From assembly GCA_007644065.1 (NCBI GenBank), contig VJWN01000009.1, forward strand, positions 186,001 through 250,000: 64,000 nt of DNA, read 5' to 3'. Origin of the DNA: Margaritispora aquatica (taxonomy: Eukaryota > Ascomycota > Leotiomycetes > Helotiales > Discinellaceae). The translations under genes were made by a program, and so were the position numbers. Below, in pieces: positions 1 to 12,756 of the stretch. Under the pieces are notes generated by a model. It was not told the DNA's origin. It searched no databases and saw only the letters and a program-made list of their open reading frames with translations. The stretch's first letter is position 1. The number at the start of each line of letters is the position of its first letter.

Positions 1-2880
1 GCGATCGTTCTTGTTGAGTTGGTGCTGCATGGCAGAATGATACTAGGAGAGTCAAGAAGAGAAGAGAGTTGCTGAGCTTCATGATGACAAGATTATCGAG
101 CTTCTTCTAAAGCTGGTTGGATGCGCAGAATGAGATGAAAAAGAGATACGTATTCTGACTTTCGGAGGCACCGGCACATATATAGAATAGTAACACTAGG
201 AACCACGATTTCACCGTCAGGACAACGATCTGGGGAAGTGTCTGGAGTTCTTGCTTCAAACCGTATTCTCGTACTTTTTCGTACCCTCAGCATTTTTTCG
301 ACGCAAACAGACACTATGCCGAGTATGGAAATCATGATGCCGTGTTGTAGTAAGTATGGAACCATCGTTCGCATCGCAAGATTTCTCTTTGGTGTGATAG
401 CGATCCTCTTGTAGCGAATGAGGAAAGCTCTTGGCATCTGGTCTTTTTCGTGAACTGACACTTCTCGCTAAAGCACCAATGAGAAATGGAGAAGGCCACC
501 GGTTTGCCTTTTGCTAACAGCTTTTGTGGATCTCCGAGAAGTCTAAGCTCAACCGAAAGGTTTGAGCAAACGATAGTTCCTAAAAATCTACAAGGTCATT
601 GGTGGAAGAATCATCATATCGACGAATTTTCGAACGATCCAAATACTGTTCATCTGAGTATTCTAAGATGTTACTTCAGTCAGGGAGCTCCTCCAAAGAC
701 TGTCATGAGACAAGGTGGGTGTGTCATTGGTTCAGGTTGTGTCAAAATCCGAAGAATGAAGATCACTTTGAATTCTTGGTTCATGTAGTTTGTACGCTCA
801 TTTCCTCCTCATGACAAGTAGGTAGAGAGGGGGGAAAACAACTCGTAGATTCCTTGCAATGGTTGCCCATTTCGTTGGTCTCCCATATTTAAAAACTGCT
901 CCACGATAAGTCTTCAAATTTTCAATTGCAATTGCGGTGCTCTACCCCTTCGCAGCAAGAGTATTAACAATAATCGAGGTAGACTAAGGAGGCTTAGCAT
1001 CTCGACCACATCCTTGCCTAGAATTCCAAGAAAGGAATCCTCTGATTCCGGCCAAGTGGAGGTTTCACGATGGGATGGTTGAGTGTGGTGGTTCAGGAGC
1101 TGGTATCGAACACGTCCGACAATCTGAGGACGCGTTGGAGAGATGCGATCGCCTAGGCCTCTCAGCTTTTCTAACCTCTTCCCAAGCCGGCCCATCTTTC
1201 AGCCATCGGTGGAAAAGACAATCCGTTGGCTTCGTATCTCTTCCGAGTAGTAACTACTTCGATGATATGACGCTCTCTATCTGGTTCCTCGGTTTACACA
1301 GATCCTGCGTCTCGAATGGAGGAATACAGCCAACGCTAGGCGCAGTGTTGCACAACAGAGCAAAGACTAATCCATCATGGAATATGAGTCTCTTTCCTCG
1401 GATCGAATTTTCTAGCTGACAAGACAATACGTCATTAGATTCAGTAATCGAACCTGGTATCTGAATTGTCGTTAAAATGATATACTAGGTACGCTGTAAT
1501 TCCCAAGGACTCGAAGGCATATAACCGGCCATGATATGATTACCTGGCGATCATCGGCAAAATCTCCTTAAGCGTAGTTGAAGACTCGAAATGAGCATCA
1601 AATGCGACGCTTTTCTTGTCATTTGGCTAAGCAGATCCGTGAGAATCGATCCAAGGCTTCCACGGCTCCTGTTGGGAGATATGTCAGGTGAGATACCAGA
1701 ACCGGTGAGATATTAGTTCAAGCGCCAAGCTAATTTCCAAAGCCTACTTATTTGTTGTGTACGCAGAAATCATTTCCTGAGAACACTTACTGACACTGCT
1801 CATACTTAGTCTCAGATTGGTGATCCCCATACTTCTGCCCGGCGTCCGACATCTTAAGCATCAAGATAAAGCCACAAGTTGTGGCCTCGTGGAAATATGG
1901 ATCTGCGATCAATATTATACTCTTTTACATATCAAGAACAAGCATCTCTTAATTCCCCTACGTAGGAGCAATTTTCTTCCATTCAAGAAAAACCGAATTA
2001 ATCGTTGCAACAGGTAGCTGCGACCCAGATCATGTCAACGACAGCACAGCCAAGCTAATATGAACACAATTAAATAACAACCACAATGTAGTTTTGGTCG
2101 CTAGCTTTCCATTTAATATTCAATTGACCTCAACTAAAACTCAAGCAGACCACAACCAGACTCCCAAGTCTGTGGACTAATGCTCATGGGGGTTAACTGA
2201 CCTCTTGTCTACTGAAACGATGCAAAACTCTAGACCTCGGCGACTCTTTCCTCGTGTACTTTGCAAAGGTAGCATGGGAGTTCCTCTCTTAGCGTGGTAA
2301 GAGCTTCTCGAAACACTTCCAACACCTCCGCGCTTCAAGCCATCATCTTTATCAAATTCAGATATCGATACAAGAATAAATATGAGACATGCATCTTCGG
2401 AAGTGCTAATCGAGAGCAGTGACCGTGCAAATATTTCGAATTGCGAGAGCCAAGCAGCAATCCCAAAGAGTGTCATATGCCAAATTCCACTCGTGATAGC
2501 AATGTCGAAAATCACTAATGCTGGGAGAGGCGTGTTTGATATGAACAATGTGAGAAAACATGCAGTCATATTCATGATACCAGATCCAGCTTTTGCACTG
2601 TAGGTCATCCCCCATTCATTTTGAGTCTCGAAAGCCAGGAAAAGGCGAAGTTCAGATTCATAGGATTCAAAGCCAGAATGTGAGAATTTGTTTCCCCCAT
2701 TACCGAGTGGTTTTGGGGGATGAATTCTTCTCCATCCAGTTTTTGAGTGGTCCGGCAAATTTGGGCAAGTCAAGTCTTTCTCAGATGCAATCATTAAATA
2801 CTTGAAATTATCTTGTCATTAAGCTGCGTTTAAATTTTAGTCCTAACTCGGAAATAGCTTGAGCATGACAGGCTAGAAGG
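1..2880. other. No supported gene; weak membrane-protein-like ORF inside
   Basis: No reading frame here has a recognisable domain or a convincing exon series. The best candidate is a minus-strand ORF at 2177-2794 (about 205 codons). Its middle part has hydrophobic stretches that could be membrane segments, and its tail is basic and serine-rich. It matches no family I recognise, and overlapping frames on both strands are also open, so I do not call it a gene. Confidence 0.4.
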
Positions 2881-2883
2881 CAC

Positions 2884-3768
2884 ATGCGATTACTGCTTCA
2901 ATATGTTCCAGTCAATGACCCGACCCAGCTTGAGTGGTGTGAATGTGAAATAGTTCGTTATTGCAACAAGGTATGATGCTTCCAAAGACGAAGCTTTGTG
3001 CTAATCATTGCCTAATAAGAGGTGCCGAGCTACAGCGTTCAAGAAACATCATAAGTATGAGTGCACCAGATTGCACCAAGCGGCTTCTCAAAGTCTTCCT
3101 CTCTAATTGAGATACTTGTGCCGAGCAGGAACACGATTCTTGATTAGTTCCTTATCAATGCATGCCGCAGGGAAGTTCGAGCCAGGATTGTGGGATTTAG
3201 TTCTGGGACTGAGGCCGGCGGACTCCGTTGGTGAACAGGATAAAATTCGCATTGAAACCGCAATGAGATGCGTTGGACGAATGTATACACAGGATTTTTT
3301 TGAAAAATTACTGATGGTCGTAGGTCTGTATCTTGCTTCTGAATTTCCCAGTGCTAATACATCACAAACTAGCATCATAATAACGCATGCGAGATAACCT
3401 GCCAAATGAAGGGTGATGATGAAGATCCTCATCAGCTGGTCCGTAGGAAAAATCTTGCCTTGGGATATTGCCTTGATCCATTATTTTCAATGCTCAACCA
3501 TGACTGTAAACCAAATGTCACATGGTTCTTCAGGGGCAAACAGATGATAGTTATTGCTGATAGGTACATTGCCAAAGGAGAAGAGCTCACAGTCACATAT
3601 GCTGGCCATGAAGAGGATGGAAAGAAGCGAAAAAAACTGTTATTGCAGTTATGGGGGTTTCATTGTATGTGTGCAAGTCGTCGATGGGCATCTCTAGATG
3701 AGGAACCCTCCGAGAAATCATTGCAAGTAACTGGTGAACCAGACCAATGGCGTCAGGTTAGAGAGTAA
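2884..3768 (+). pseudogene. MYND-finger/SET-domain protein, broken
   Basis: This is a relic of a SMYD-like lysine methyltransferase. A MYND zinc finger begins near 2884 with a C-x2-C pair (CDYCF). The rest of the finger (EWCECEIVRYCNK, then after a likely intron at about 2976-3019 KRC and HHKYEC) lies in another frame, so a frameshift splits the finger. Downstream the frame meets a TAA at 3104-3106 and then continues open through 3318. A further intron (about 3319-3372) leads to the SET core with GYCLDP, NHDCKPN and GEELTVTYAG. The post-SET stretch shows FHCMC but lacks the usual third cysteine of the C-x-C-x2-C motif. Two independent breaks argue for a pseudogene rather than a missed intron. 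An open frame at about 3838-3960 may be the decayed C-terminus. Confidence 0.7.
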
Positions 3769-4239
3769 AGAAGTGTTGGTTAGAAGTATAACTCAATCCA
3801 ATCGAAGTCATACTTTCCTTTAGACTACCTCATTGCAGTGTTACGAAAGGTCGTCTCTATCTGTTCAAGCGAGAGGTTAAGAAACACTCCCAGATGGGCC
3901 ATATCACAGCGATTCAAGTACTCAAGCTTTACGAGCCATGGGTGAGGTTTTGAGAGATGTTGTTTCTCAGTATTGATTGAGAAAAGACACGTAACGAGTT
4001 TGGATTCCTCGTCATTTCGGATGATCTGATATCCAATTCACTGTGGTGAAATTTTTGCAAATAAATCTTGTCGTGTTAATGGAGTGGACGACGATACTTT
4101 TTCACCAAAATAATAATCAGAACCAGGGACTGTTGACAAATACAGTCACAAGGCCAATTATCTATCAATTTGGATTGAGAATTGAAAAAAAACAATAAGT
4201 TGGCTTAACGTATGGAAACAATAACTTAAGGAACTTAGA

Positions 4240-4770
4240 AATCTGTTTCGGTCTTCCCAGAAATAGTTTCAATTCACGAATTATTCCTGGCAGTTCATGA
4301 ATGGCCTAGTCTAGTCTATTCGTGAAAGGTCTAGTTATTTCAAGAATTCCCCACTTTAATAATTGATTCGCGAATCGTCTCGTCTTTTCACGAATATATT
4401 TTCAGAAGCTAAATATAGGTAATTACTATTAGTATTAGAACGTGATTTTAAATAGTCTTTTCCTTTATAATTATTCTTAGGCGTTTTGCTACTATTACTT
4501 TAGATTTTAATGCCTTTCAAATAAGGTCTTATAATCAATAGCACTTGCTAGTACTCTTCGATAGTAATAATATCCAATATCTTTCTCGCAATACCTAAGT
4601 CTATTCGTGAAAAGACGAGACGATTCGCGAATTAATTATTTAAGTGGGGAATTCTTGAAATGACTAGACCTTTCACGAATAGACTAGGCAGTTGAAGAAT
4701 ACCCGTCCATTCACGAACTGCCTAGTCCACTCATGAAATGACGATATTCCTGGGGCGATCGGAACAAATC
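4240..4770. mobile_element. Fold-back/MITE-like element with long inverted arms
   Basis: Two inverted arms flank an AT-rich centre of about 200 bp. Core arms at about 4311-4395 and 4602-4687 are nearly identical as reverse complements over about 80 bp, with only a few mismatches. The similarity continues, more diverged, to the outer ends: ATCTGTTTCGGTCTTCCCAG on the left and the reverse complement of GATCGGAACAAAT on the right. A degenerate 8-9 bp palindromic word (TTCACGAAT/ATTCGTGAA) recurs about eight times, so each arm can itself fold into small hairpins. No ORF of note lies inside. I could not find a clear target-site duplication, so the superfamily is unassigned. Confidence 0.75.
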
Positions 4771-5284
4771 AAAACCACGGATTAAAATGTATTTGCTTAT
4801 TCAGCCTCAATATACTCCGATTCTATTTCTCTACGGTTAGTTAAACCCTAAACGCAGCTTAAAACTCACATGATACGGTGTTGTCTCTGCGTTCTATTAT
4901 TTACTCGTACTCTACACTGCTTCTCGGCCATCCTGTCTATGGTGACTTCTTAACTCCGAAGTTATTTTGATATGCCTCGTTACCTTGTTAGCCTCTGGAG
5001 AAATGGTGCGAGAGATGACCCGGTTCCCGGCTGGCATGATATTCCTTACAGGTGTATCGACAGAATTGGGAATGATGACGACGATGATTACTTTGAGTGT
5101 TAGAGTATAAGACGATTTCAGAATCGTTTTGGTCTTTCGAAAGGTCGATTGGAAGGTGGTTTTTTGGTTTATTTTCGGGTACCATTGTACTTCTCGATTG
5201 AGATATTATTATTGGCTACGTATTACGACAAGAATGGAGTTTGAACGGTAAGTCATCCTTAACTGCGAATGGTGTCTAAATTTG

Positions 5285-6360
5285 ATGCTGACCATAAAAC
5301 CGAAAAGTCTCGGGAAGTCTGGCCTTTATGTTTCCAAAGTGATCCTCGGGACTGCGCTCTACGGCTCATCAAAGTTCCAAGAATTTCTCCTCGAGGAGAA
5401 CGAAGCACTGCCATTGCTCAAATATGCCTGGCAGAAAGGCATCCGAACTTGGGATACTGTGAGCTCCACTGAACCTTACTATCCTCAATCTACGCTGCTC
5501 ACTATCGGTAGGCAGATGTCTATTCTCATGGGCGTAGCGAGGAAATCATCGGTGCAGCCATCAAGCAGTTCTCCTTTCCACGGGAGTCACTTGTCCTAAT
5601 GACCAAAGTGTTTTACGCCCTTGAGCCAGAAACGCAGCCCGAAATCTCCGCGGTCGGTAATTCTTACTCCCTCCCAAATCGCGTTGGCCTTTCCCGAAAG
5701 CATATTCTGAGCGCCGTTTCCGAATCGTGCAAAAGGCTCGGCACTTACATTGATTTGCTACAAGTTCATCGATTCGACCCGGATGTGCCGCTAGAAGAGA
5801 CGATGAAGGCATTGCATGACATGATACAAAGCGGGCAGGTTAGGTATATCGGGGCGAGTTCTATGCCTGCATGGCAGTTCCAAAAAATGCAGAATGTTGC
5901 AGAGAGAAATGGATGGACAAAGTTCATCAGCATGCAAGGATACTACAACCTCATCTACCGCGAAGAGGAACGGGAGATGATACCATATTGTAAAGATACG
6001 GGAGTGGGGCTATGCCCATGGAGTCCGCTTGGGAGAGGAATCTTGTCTAGACCGTGGACCGACCGCCATTCCAAACGGGATCAGACAGATCAACTACTGA
6101 AGAACATGGTGCGGGGCAAGGGGATGGAGGACGTGGATCGGGCAATCGTGGAGCGAGTTGAAGAGCTTGCTAGGAAAAGAGAAGTAAGCATGGCTATTGT
6201 TTCACTGGCATGGGTTCTAAGTAAGGGATGCTTTCCCATTACTGGCCTGGGGAAGAAGAGCCGCATCGATGAAGCCATCGATGCGGTGAGCTTTAAATTG
6301 AGCCTGGAGGAGATTGCCTACCTTGATGAGCTCTATTTAGCCAAAGCTGTGATGATGTAG
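5285..6360 (+). CDS. Aldo/keto reductase
   Basis: NAD(P)H-dependent aldo/keto reductase, (beta/alpha)8 barrel, probably cytosolic, 340 aa. Exons are 5285-5458 and 5512-6360. The intron begins GTGAGC and ends GGTAG, and joining restores the motif WDT-ADVYSHGRSEEIIG. The catalytic tetrad of the family is visible: Asp and Tyr in ADVYSHG, Lys in LMTKVF, and His in LLQVHRFDPD. C-terminal GLGKKSRIDEAI matches the cofactor-binding loop usually written G-x-x-x-x-x-x-L/I-x-E. The first ATG of the frame is at 5285. It lies about 0.8 kb upstream of a GH88 gene. Reduction of a keto-uronate released by GH88 is an attractive but untested role, and many AKRs of this type act on unrelated aldehydes or in secondary metabolism. 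Confidence 0.9.
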
Positions 6361-6970
6361 ACTTTTGATTCAAGCGAACTTAAACCATGCATATCTAATA
6401 AGAGTGAACGATTCCTTGTTGCAGAGTTGAAGTCAAGCATCCGTCTCGAATGATATCACATGGCGTTAGGTTGAAATTCGTTGGTTTCTAGCTGTAAGGT
6501 CCTATTGGTCGTAATTAGCTACAAACGAGAATTAGAGCGGCTGCATAAGTTTTTCCAGATAACGGTAATAATGAGAGCATCAGCCAGGTGCGAAGAAAGT
6601 GGTATTGAATAGACTATAAGGAGACTTAGGAATCAAATCCCGAGTCCTAATGCCCGAAGAGAGAAAATAGGCACGTAGGGAGTAACGGTTAACGGTCGTT
6701 ATAGTATGTATACTTGTATTAGTACTACTTAGTTGCAACCTTCATATATACCTACGTTCCCGAAGGCACGAAACCGTTATCACGTGATACTGCATTGTCT
6801 CTCGGCTAATCTGTGCCACTCTGCAATTGTGTTTATTATCACATATGTCTGAGGAAATGGAAGACTGCAACATGATGCTGTATCTTAAATCGATCCGCAA
6901 GTAGTGGATGCATTGGAGTAGCCAACAGCAGGTGTGAGGCCTTTGGAGCAGGAACTTGGCCAAGCGATGT

Positions 6971-7062
6971 TCCGGCTAATCCTCCGAAGCCCGGTCGTCA
7001 ATATCACCAGGATTGCCAAGTGTCGCAAACATTAGACAATCGACCTCCGGGGAATCCTCCAG
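6971..7062. promoter_or_regulatory. Direct repeat in GH88 upstream region
   Basis: TCCGGCTAATCCTCCGA (6971-6987) recurs as TCCGGGGAATCCTCCAG (7046-7062), 75 bp apart, about 140-230 bp before the proposed GH88 start. The TCCGG core resembles CCGGA/TCCGG words found upstream of the polysaccharide-lyase and GH127 genes. Zn2Cys6 proteins commonly bind CGG/CCG triplets, so an operator for the cluster regulator is possible. The rest of 6361-7203 shows no gene. Confidence 0.35.
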
Positions 7063-7203
7063 GAGAAACACAGGCCACGATGAATGATTTGAAAGCGGCT
7101 TGGAGGATAGATGCATGACTGTCTTCTTGAGTTTGTAAATCTTCAAATCGCCCAAGCTAACTTACACTTGTCAATATCAGAAACGAGGGATTCTGCAATC
7201 GCG

Positions 7204-8807
7204 ATGGATTTACTAATTCGAGAACCCAAGGAGGAATCCCCCAGATGCAGAAAACGCACGAGGAAATCATTTGAAAGTCCCAGTTTGGGATTTATATCGG
7301 TGTGCATGTTTGTCAGATTATACCCTCGACTTATTCTAACTAGACGGTAGCACAGTCAACACTCAAACAGGGCGGCGAACAGTGAAGGCATCATCAACCC
7401 CCCTCTTTCAGTCGGCAAAAGCATTCTGGAGCCTTATGATCAGAGTCTTTCTGGGCTGTACTCTGAAAGCGTTGCAGCAAAGATATGGGGTGTAGCTTAC
7501 AGAGCACTAGGCAAGGTAGCTTCCAACTCTAATCATATCTGTAAAATATTTTTCTCATCCTCAATTTCAGAAAAGCCCTCCAATTTTGTATCCGGAATAC
7601 ACACCATCCGACGGCACCAGATATGTTTACACCGACTACCAATTCTGGACCTCTGGGTTCTTCCCTGGCAGCATGTACCTTCTTCTTGAGCGTCAGCGCA
7701 GATATCCCCTCTACACATCAGTCAATCATCCACACCATCTTCAGCTGCAATTTGCGTGTAACTGGTGGACCGAAAATTTGCACCCAATGGCATTGAAAAG
7801 CGACACACACGACCTGGGATTTATGATTCAACCATGGGCACGTAAGGCTTGGGAGCTGAATCAAGATAAGAGGGCTTTTGATACCCTAGTTACTGCTGCG
7901 AGAAGTTTGGCGAAGCGGTTCAATGAGAACGTTGGAAGTTTGAGAAGTTGGGACACATGTGTGACGAAGAGATACCACTTCCAAGATCCGAGTAAAGACT
8001 TTCTCGTCATTATTGACAACATGTTGAGTATGCCAATCGACAGGGTTATCAACTGACGACTATGGAGAGCTGATATTACCTACAGATCTCGATCTATTGT
8101 TCTGGGTCTCTTCACAGCTCTCCGATCCCTCGCTTTCCAAGGTCGCAGTTGCACATGCTCGCACAACACAATCCAACCACATACGCGCCGACCAAAGCAC
8201 CTTTCACGTGGTGAACTTTGAGCAATCTGATGGTTCTGTGAAAGCTAAGTTCACCAACCAGGGCTACTCAGATGACTCTTGCTGGTCCCGCGGACAAGCA
8301 TGGGGTATTCTCGGCTTTGTGCAAACTTACTTCTGGACAGATGATGTGTCTTTCCTAGATACGGCCATCGAGCTCGCAGATTACTTCCTCAAGCACCTGC
8401 CAGAAGATGGAGTCCCCTTTTTCGATTTCCTTGCCCCTGATTTGGTATCGGGAAAGACCCCAAGAGATAGCAGCGCAGCGCTTATTGCCTGCTATGGGAT
8501 GCTGCTAATTCACGAAGCTAAGTCGAAATCAGGAGAGAAAACACCGTATCTCAATGGAGCGCTATATTTGCTAAAGTCTGTACTCGCTATGTCCATGACT
8601 CCTGAAGCCAAATTTGTCACAAGGGAGGATGGTGACTTGGTTGTGGATATGGGAGCAGGCGCGGAGACAATATTGCGGAATGCAACTATCAACAACTTCG
8701 AATATGCGCCAAGAAGATGGGCAGACCATGGGCTGGTATATGCAGATTATTATTTCATGGTAGTGGGGAACAAGCTCGCCGAGATGAATGCCCAGTTGGA
8801 GATTTAG
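7204..8807 (+). CDS. GH88 unsaturated glucuronyl hydrolase
   Basis: Hydrolase that removes the 4,5-unsaturated glucuronyl residue left on oligosaccharides by polysaccharide lyases. Proposed exons are 7204-7299, 7351-7515, 7571-8027 and 8086-8807, giving 479 aa. Exons 2-4 are well supported; the first exon is inferred only from an open phase-compatible frame. Family landmarks are YTDYQFWTSGFFPGSMYLL, SDTHDLGF (about residues 164-171), IIDNMLNLDLLFW across the last intron, YSDDSCWSRGQAWGILGF, and the C-terminal WADHGLVYADYYFM. The Asp of the DTHDLGF and IDNM motifs are the conserved active-site acids of the family. I see no secretion signal, so the enzyme probably works inside the cell on imported oligosaccharides. 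The Zn2Cys6 regulator gene lies tail to tail with it, about 0.2 kb downstream. Confidence 0.9.
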
Positions 8808-9019
8808 AAGAGGGATGCATCAGGTCAAGAACGAAGAGATTCAGAAAAGGTCAGCACAGTCGAAAACGAAATCTAGGAGTTATACTAGATACTATAGAGA
8901 GATATGCGAACCATGTGATGGTCTTTCTTTACGCTAGTGATGTGACAACCGGGCTAACAAAAGATTTGTAGTTGGATTCAAAACAGACGCTACTTTATGT
9001 AACAGATACTATAGAAACT

Positions 9020-11941
9020 TTATGCAGATCGGTTGATTCCTTCACCGTCGGCTACTCCCCGGCTACCTGCAAATGTGCTGATTCGTTCATGTGGAGGGAA
9101 CGGATCATTGAAGAATTGATTCAGCTCCTCGAAGGAATGCATTGATGTTATTGGGTTTCCACTTCTCGTTACTCCCGAAGCTAGCGTGTCTGCCTGCTCA
9201 ATAGGTGGAAGGCTATATCTATCAACTTCTATATGGGAATGATCTGACGGTAAAAATGGAACTCCTCGAATTTGTGGAGCAGGTGAAGTGGAAGTGGGGT
9301 GAGGGCAACTAGAATATACAAAGTAACCTGTGTCGTTTTGCTTCTGACTGTACTGGAAACTCAGTGGTAGCGGCGGGAATGCAAGAGAGATCGAGTCGGG
9401 AGAGTGGTGGTTGAAGTCGTCTGCACGGGGTGTGTTGACAATTACGCACTCTGTTTGGTCCGAGTATGCGGTCTGCCTAATGTCTAGACTCGACCGAGCG
9501 CCGGAATTGGCGATTGAAGATTTTGCCTGCATCAGGCGAGATGCAAACCGAGATGCGAGGTTCTCGGTGGGTCCCTCATGTGGACCTTTCCAGCGTCGCG
9601 AGATCTCCTGCAGGGAAGATATCAGACTGGTAAACTCGGGAGGTAATGGTGATGCGTGAAATGTGGCATGAGCGTGTAAAACTCGGGCAGATATGAAAAT
9701 GGCAAAGGCGAATTGGGGATTTGTCAGCGTAGGAGAATGAACGAGAAATTGCTGCGAGATTGTAGCAACCTCAGAAGCAGCAGTGATGCAAGTTGATGCG
9801 CTTGAAGATGATGGGAGGTTGATGGGGCAGGATTGCCATTGAGCTGACGGATATGCAATGCTCTGGTGAAGGAGAATCACCGACGCATTGTGTGTAATGT
9901 GGGCCAGCGTGAGATTTGGGTCCATGATACCGTCGGAGTTCAGTACTGATGCTTCGCGCCATTTCGGAGGAAGAAACAGCTTCCATCTAAAACCCTTTTG
10001 TTAGTCAAGAGCATAGATCTTTTAGGAGAGAGTCTTACTGGATCAAACGTAGGTCCAGCTCTTTAAATCGCATCAACCACATTTGTACCTCTAGGATATT
10101 TCCAACATTAACAGCATGTTGGAGGAAAAACGTCGTGACGAGCGAAAGAGACTCTGTAGCTTCGATACAATATGCAAATCCACCAATTGATTCTCCCTCC
10201 GGGTCGGCAGCACTGCTTGGAGTACCCAGAGCACCCGGCTTTGAAACCGAAGATGATGTTTTATCAGCAACTCCAAAATAAGGTGTTTGGACTTCGTGTC
10301 CAGCTTCCCAGAGAGCGCCTTCAGCTGGCAACCGGCGCCGGACATCAGCACTAGTGAGACTGGTGTTCCATCTGGACTTATGTCAGTACGGTGCGGAGAG
10401 ACCTATGGTATGTATGATTAACGATACCCAGTTGCAACACTGCAAAACCTGTCCATCAAAAATACATTCCTATGACAGTTAGAACATCATCACCGGGAAA
10501 ATAAAGATTATGAAATCATACCAAAATATTCGCCTCCTCTCTTCAGCTTCTGCCCATGTTTCAGGTGCATTGAGGAAGGCCATCCTTCTAATAAGATATT
10601 CTGCACTGCCCTCGTAGGTCTTGTCTTTATCCTCTTCAACGCTCAGCTGTAGCTGCTCCACAGTTCGCGTCATACTACCCACGACTGACCACGCAGAAGG
10701 CCCACGACCACTTCCAATCTGTATATTTGTGAGAATACTGTATTTCTGCATAAAACGACGTATGATAAAAAGACCCACTGTATCAAACGCAATAATGACC
10801 ATTGCTTGAAGGTTTTGGACCGAAAAGGTCTCCATGCTTTGAAGTATTACCATTTGTCGACTGCATTTCGAATATCGGGCTCTTGTCTCCGGACTGCTGA
10901 GTCGTTCATCCGTAGAAAATCTGACACATATTGACACAATTGCGTGAAAAATGGTGCTTAAATCAGAACGCTTGCTGGGATCTCGCATCTGCGCTCTGAA
11001 ATCTCTCACATGAAGCATGGGAATCCAAGGATGGATAGTGGCAAAATAGATCTCAACCAGACTATCAACGAGATCAGCCGGGGGCAGACCCCATTCTGAA
11101 TTCTCCGACTGGATGTATGTGGGTGGTGAGGCATAAGCTGGAAGCGGCAGTGAGCCATCTGTCGTCCGTCTTCGTTTGCTGCTAAGGTGAGCTTGCAAAT
11201 CCAAGTCGATTGATGCGCTGCCCGTATTAGAAAACGAGCCTGCCTCGGACAGATCATGTCGCAATGCATCAATGCTGGAAGCTAGACATTTCGAGTGTGT
11301 CGGATTGTCATGATATGCGGGCTCCGGGGCTGATATTTGGGTCTGCAAAGATGCTGCACGTTCAAGCAACGGTTGAAGAAGCAAGCCCTGACCGAGGAAC
11401 ATATTCTCGAGGGCCGCTTGATAGATTAGCATCGATTATTCTTGTTCTTCTAGTACGAAACATAGTGATTGGGCGATTCAGAGTGCAGATGGGGTTTACA
11501 ATAAGAGCCGGAACAAGCACGAGATAGGAAGCCTCACCAACTCGTTGGCTCAGGCTTTCCACCGCGCCCATCCGCAATCCTGGCTTCATTTTCTTGTCAT
11601 CGTACACACATTCAGCACCTGGAAGTAGTCAGAGGATATCAAGTATTCCAGAGCAGTTTCATTCATGCTCACCGAGGACATCGCATTGGGAACACGGCTG
11701 CCCGCGCGAGCATTTTGCTTTCTTCTTGCGACATGACTGACACCTGCTCAACTCAATCAACAATCTGCGAGACGTGACCTGGAGCAGAGACAGAGACAGA
11801 GTTGCAGATGGCGTACGCTGGATAATCGAACTTGGGATCACGGGTATTAGTAGTATGGTCTTGATCTGAAGAGTCCTTCCAGCCCGATTCTGTCGCCTCT
11901 CCTACTGGAGCATGGTCGCTGTTGTCGCGGTTCCTGGCCAT
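9020..11941 (-). CDS. Zn2Cys6 fungal transcription factor, probable cluster regulator
   Basis: Nuclear regulator, 837 aa. Exons on the minus strand are 11941-11817, 11743-11673, 11618-11538, 11416-10522, 10469-10428, 10371-10039 and 9986-9020. Splicing of the first three rebuilds a perfect Zn2Cys6 cluster, C43-x2-C46-x6-C53-x5-C59-x2-C62-x6-C69 (ACQSCRKKKAKC ... CSQC ... AEC). Next comes GLRMGAVESLSQRVAALE, a short linker/coiled-coil start typical of these proteins. The middle-homology (Fungal_trans) domain starts near residue 205 (LVEIYFATIHPWIPMLHVRDF), with EERRRIFWNVFLMDRF and DVRRRLPAEGALWEAG further on. The C-terminus is serine/proline-rich. It is divergent from the MFS gene across 815 bp and convergent with GH88, so control of this cluster is likely. 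The DNA target is unknown. Confidence 0.92.
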
Positions 11942-12756
11942 TGTTTGGGGGAAAGCAGTCTCTCATCATGAGCCAAATGGAATGAGGCAACAGAGCAGGT
12001 AGCTAAGGTAGGGTAGGGTAGCTAGACTACCTTAGATCTTCGGTGTTGTCCATTTCTTGAGTAAAGATCGCACACAGCCCTAACACAGCCCTAGCGCCGA
12101 CCCCTTCTGCATGCAGTGTTCCAGGTTGTGATGGTCGTATGCATTTTGAAATGAAAAGTAGAGTGTGCTTTTTTCGCTGGAGGGGTCGACGAGGGTCGAC
12201 GAGGGTTCGCGAGAGGATGACGGAGGTACCTTACAGTACTGCCAATCCAATCGTGGACGTGGAGCTGGAGGTGGAGGTGGAGGGTGGCGCCTACCCCGCC
12301 TGGGCCTCGGCTGGGGAAAGACCTACCAGAGTCTCGGTCTCGGTGATCGATGTGTTTAGAGTCGGTGACCCGTGACCCGTGACCCGTGACTCTACCTTAT
12401 GAAACCGTGCCACCGGCGCCGGCGCAAACGCAACGGGGGAATCACCGGGCCTTTCTCCGCCAGCACAACTTCACAACTTCACAACTTCACCACAACCGCA
12501 TCACTGCAGACCGGCCTCTTCCCCGCCCTTTCTTCCCCAGATTCATGACAGAAAGTGAGCGTGGTTGAGTGGCACGTATACCTTCGTAAGTCAGAAATTT
12601 CTTTAAAGGCCGGTCATATCAAGGGACCAAAGATACCCAATGCTGTGTTCTCCATATTCGATTCAATTTCGCATCGTGCATATCTCTCTGCATATCTAAA
12701 GCCCCCCCGCCCTCCCCGTCTCGTGTCACCATCTCTCCATCGTGAAATTCCTAATC
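11942..12756. promoter_or_regulatory. Divergent promoter, regulator/transporter, with tandem short repeats
   Basis: 815 bp separates the two divergent start codons. It holds a run of short repeats: AAGGTAGGGTAGGGTAG near 12006, two GTCGACGAGG units near 12185, GGAGGTGGAGGTGGAG near 12267, three GTGACCC units at about 12365-12390, and three CACAACTT units near 12469. GC-rich CCGGCGCCGGCG lies near 12411. Shared control of both genes is likely from the layout; no binding site can be proved from sequence alone. Confidence 0.5.

Noticed and set aside
2177..2794. 205-codon minus frame with hydrophobic stretches as a membrane protein gene
   Set aside because: No family motif, no splice support and several competing open frames in the same place.
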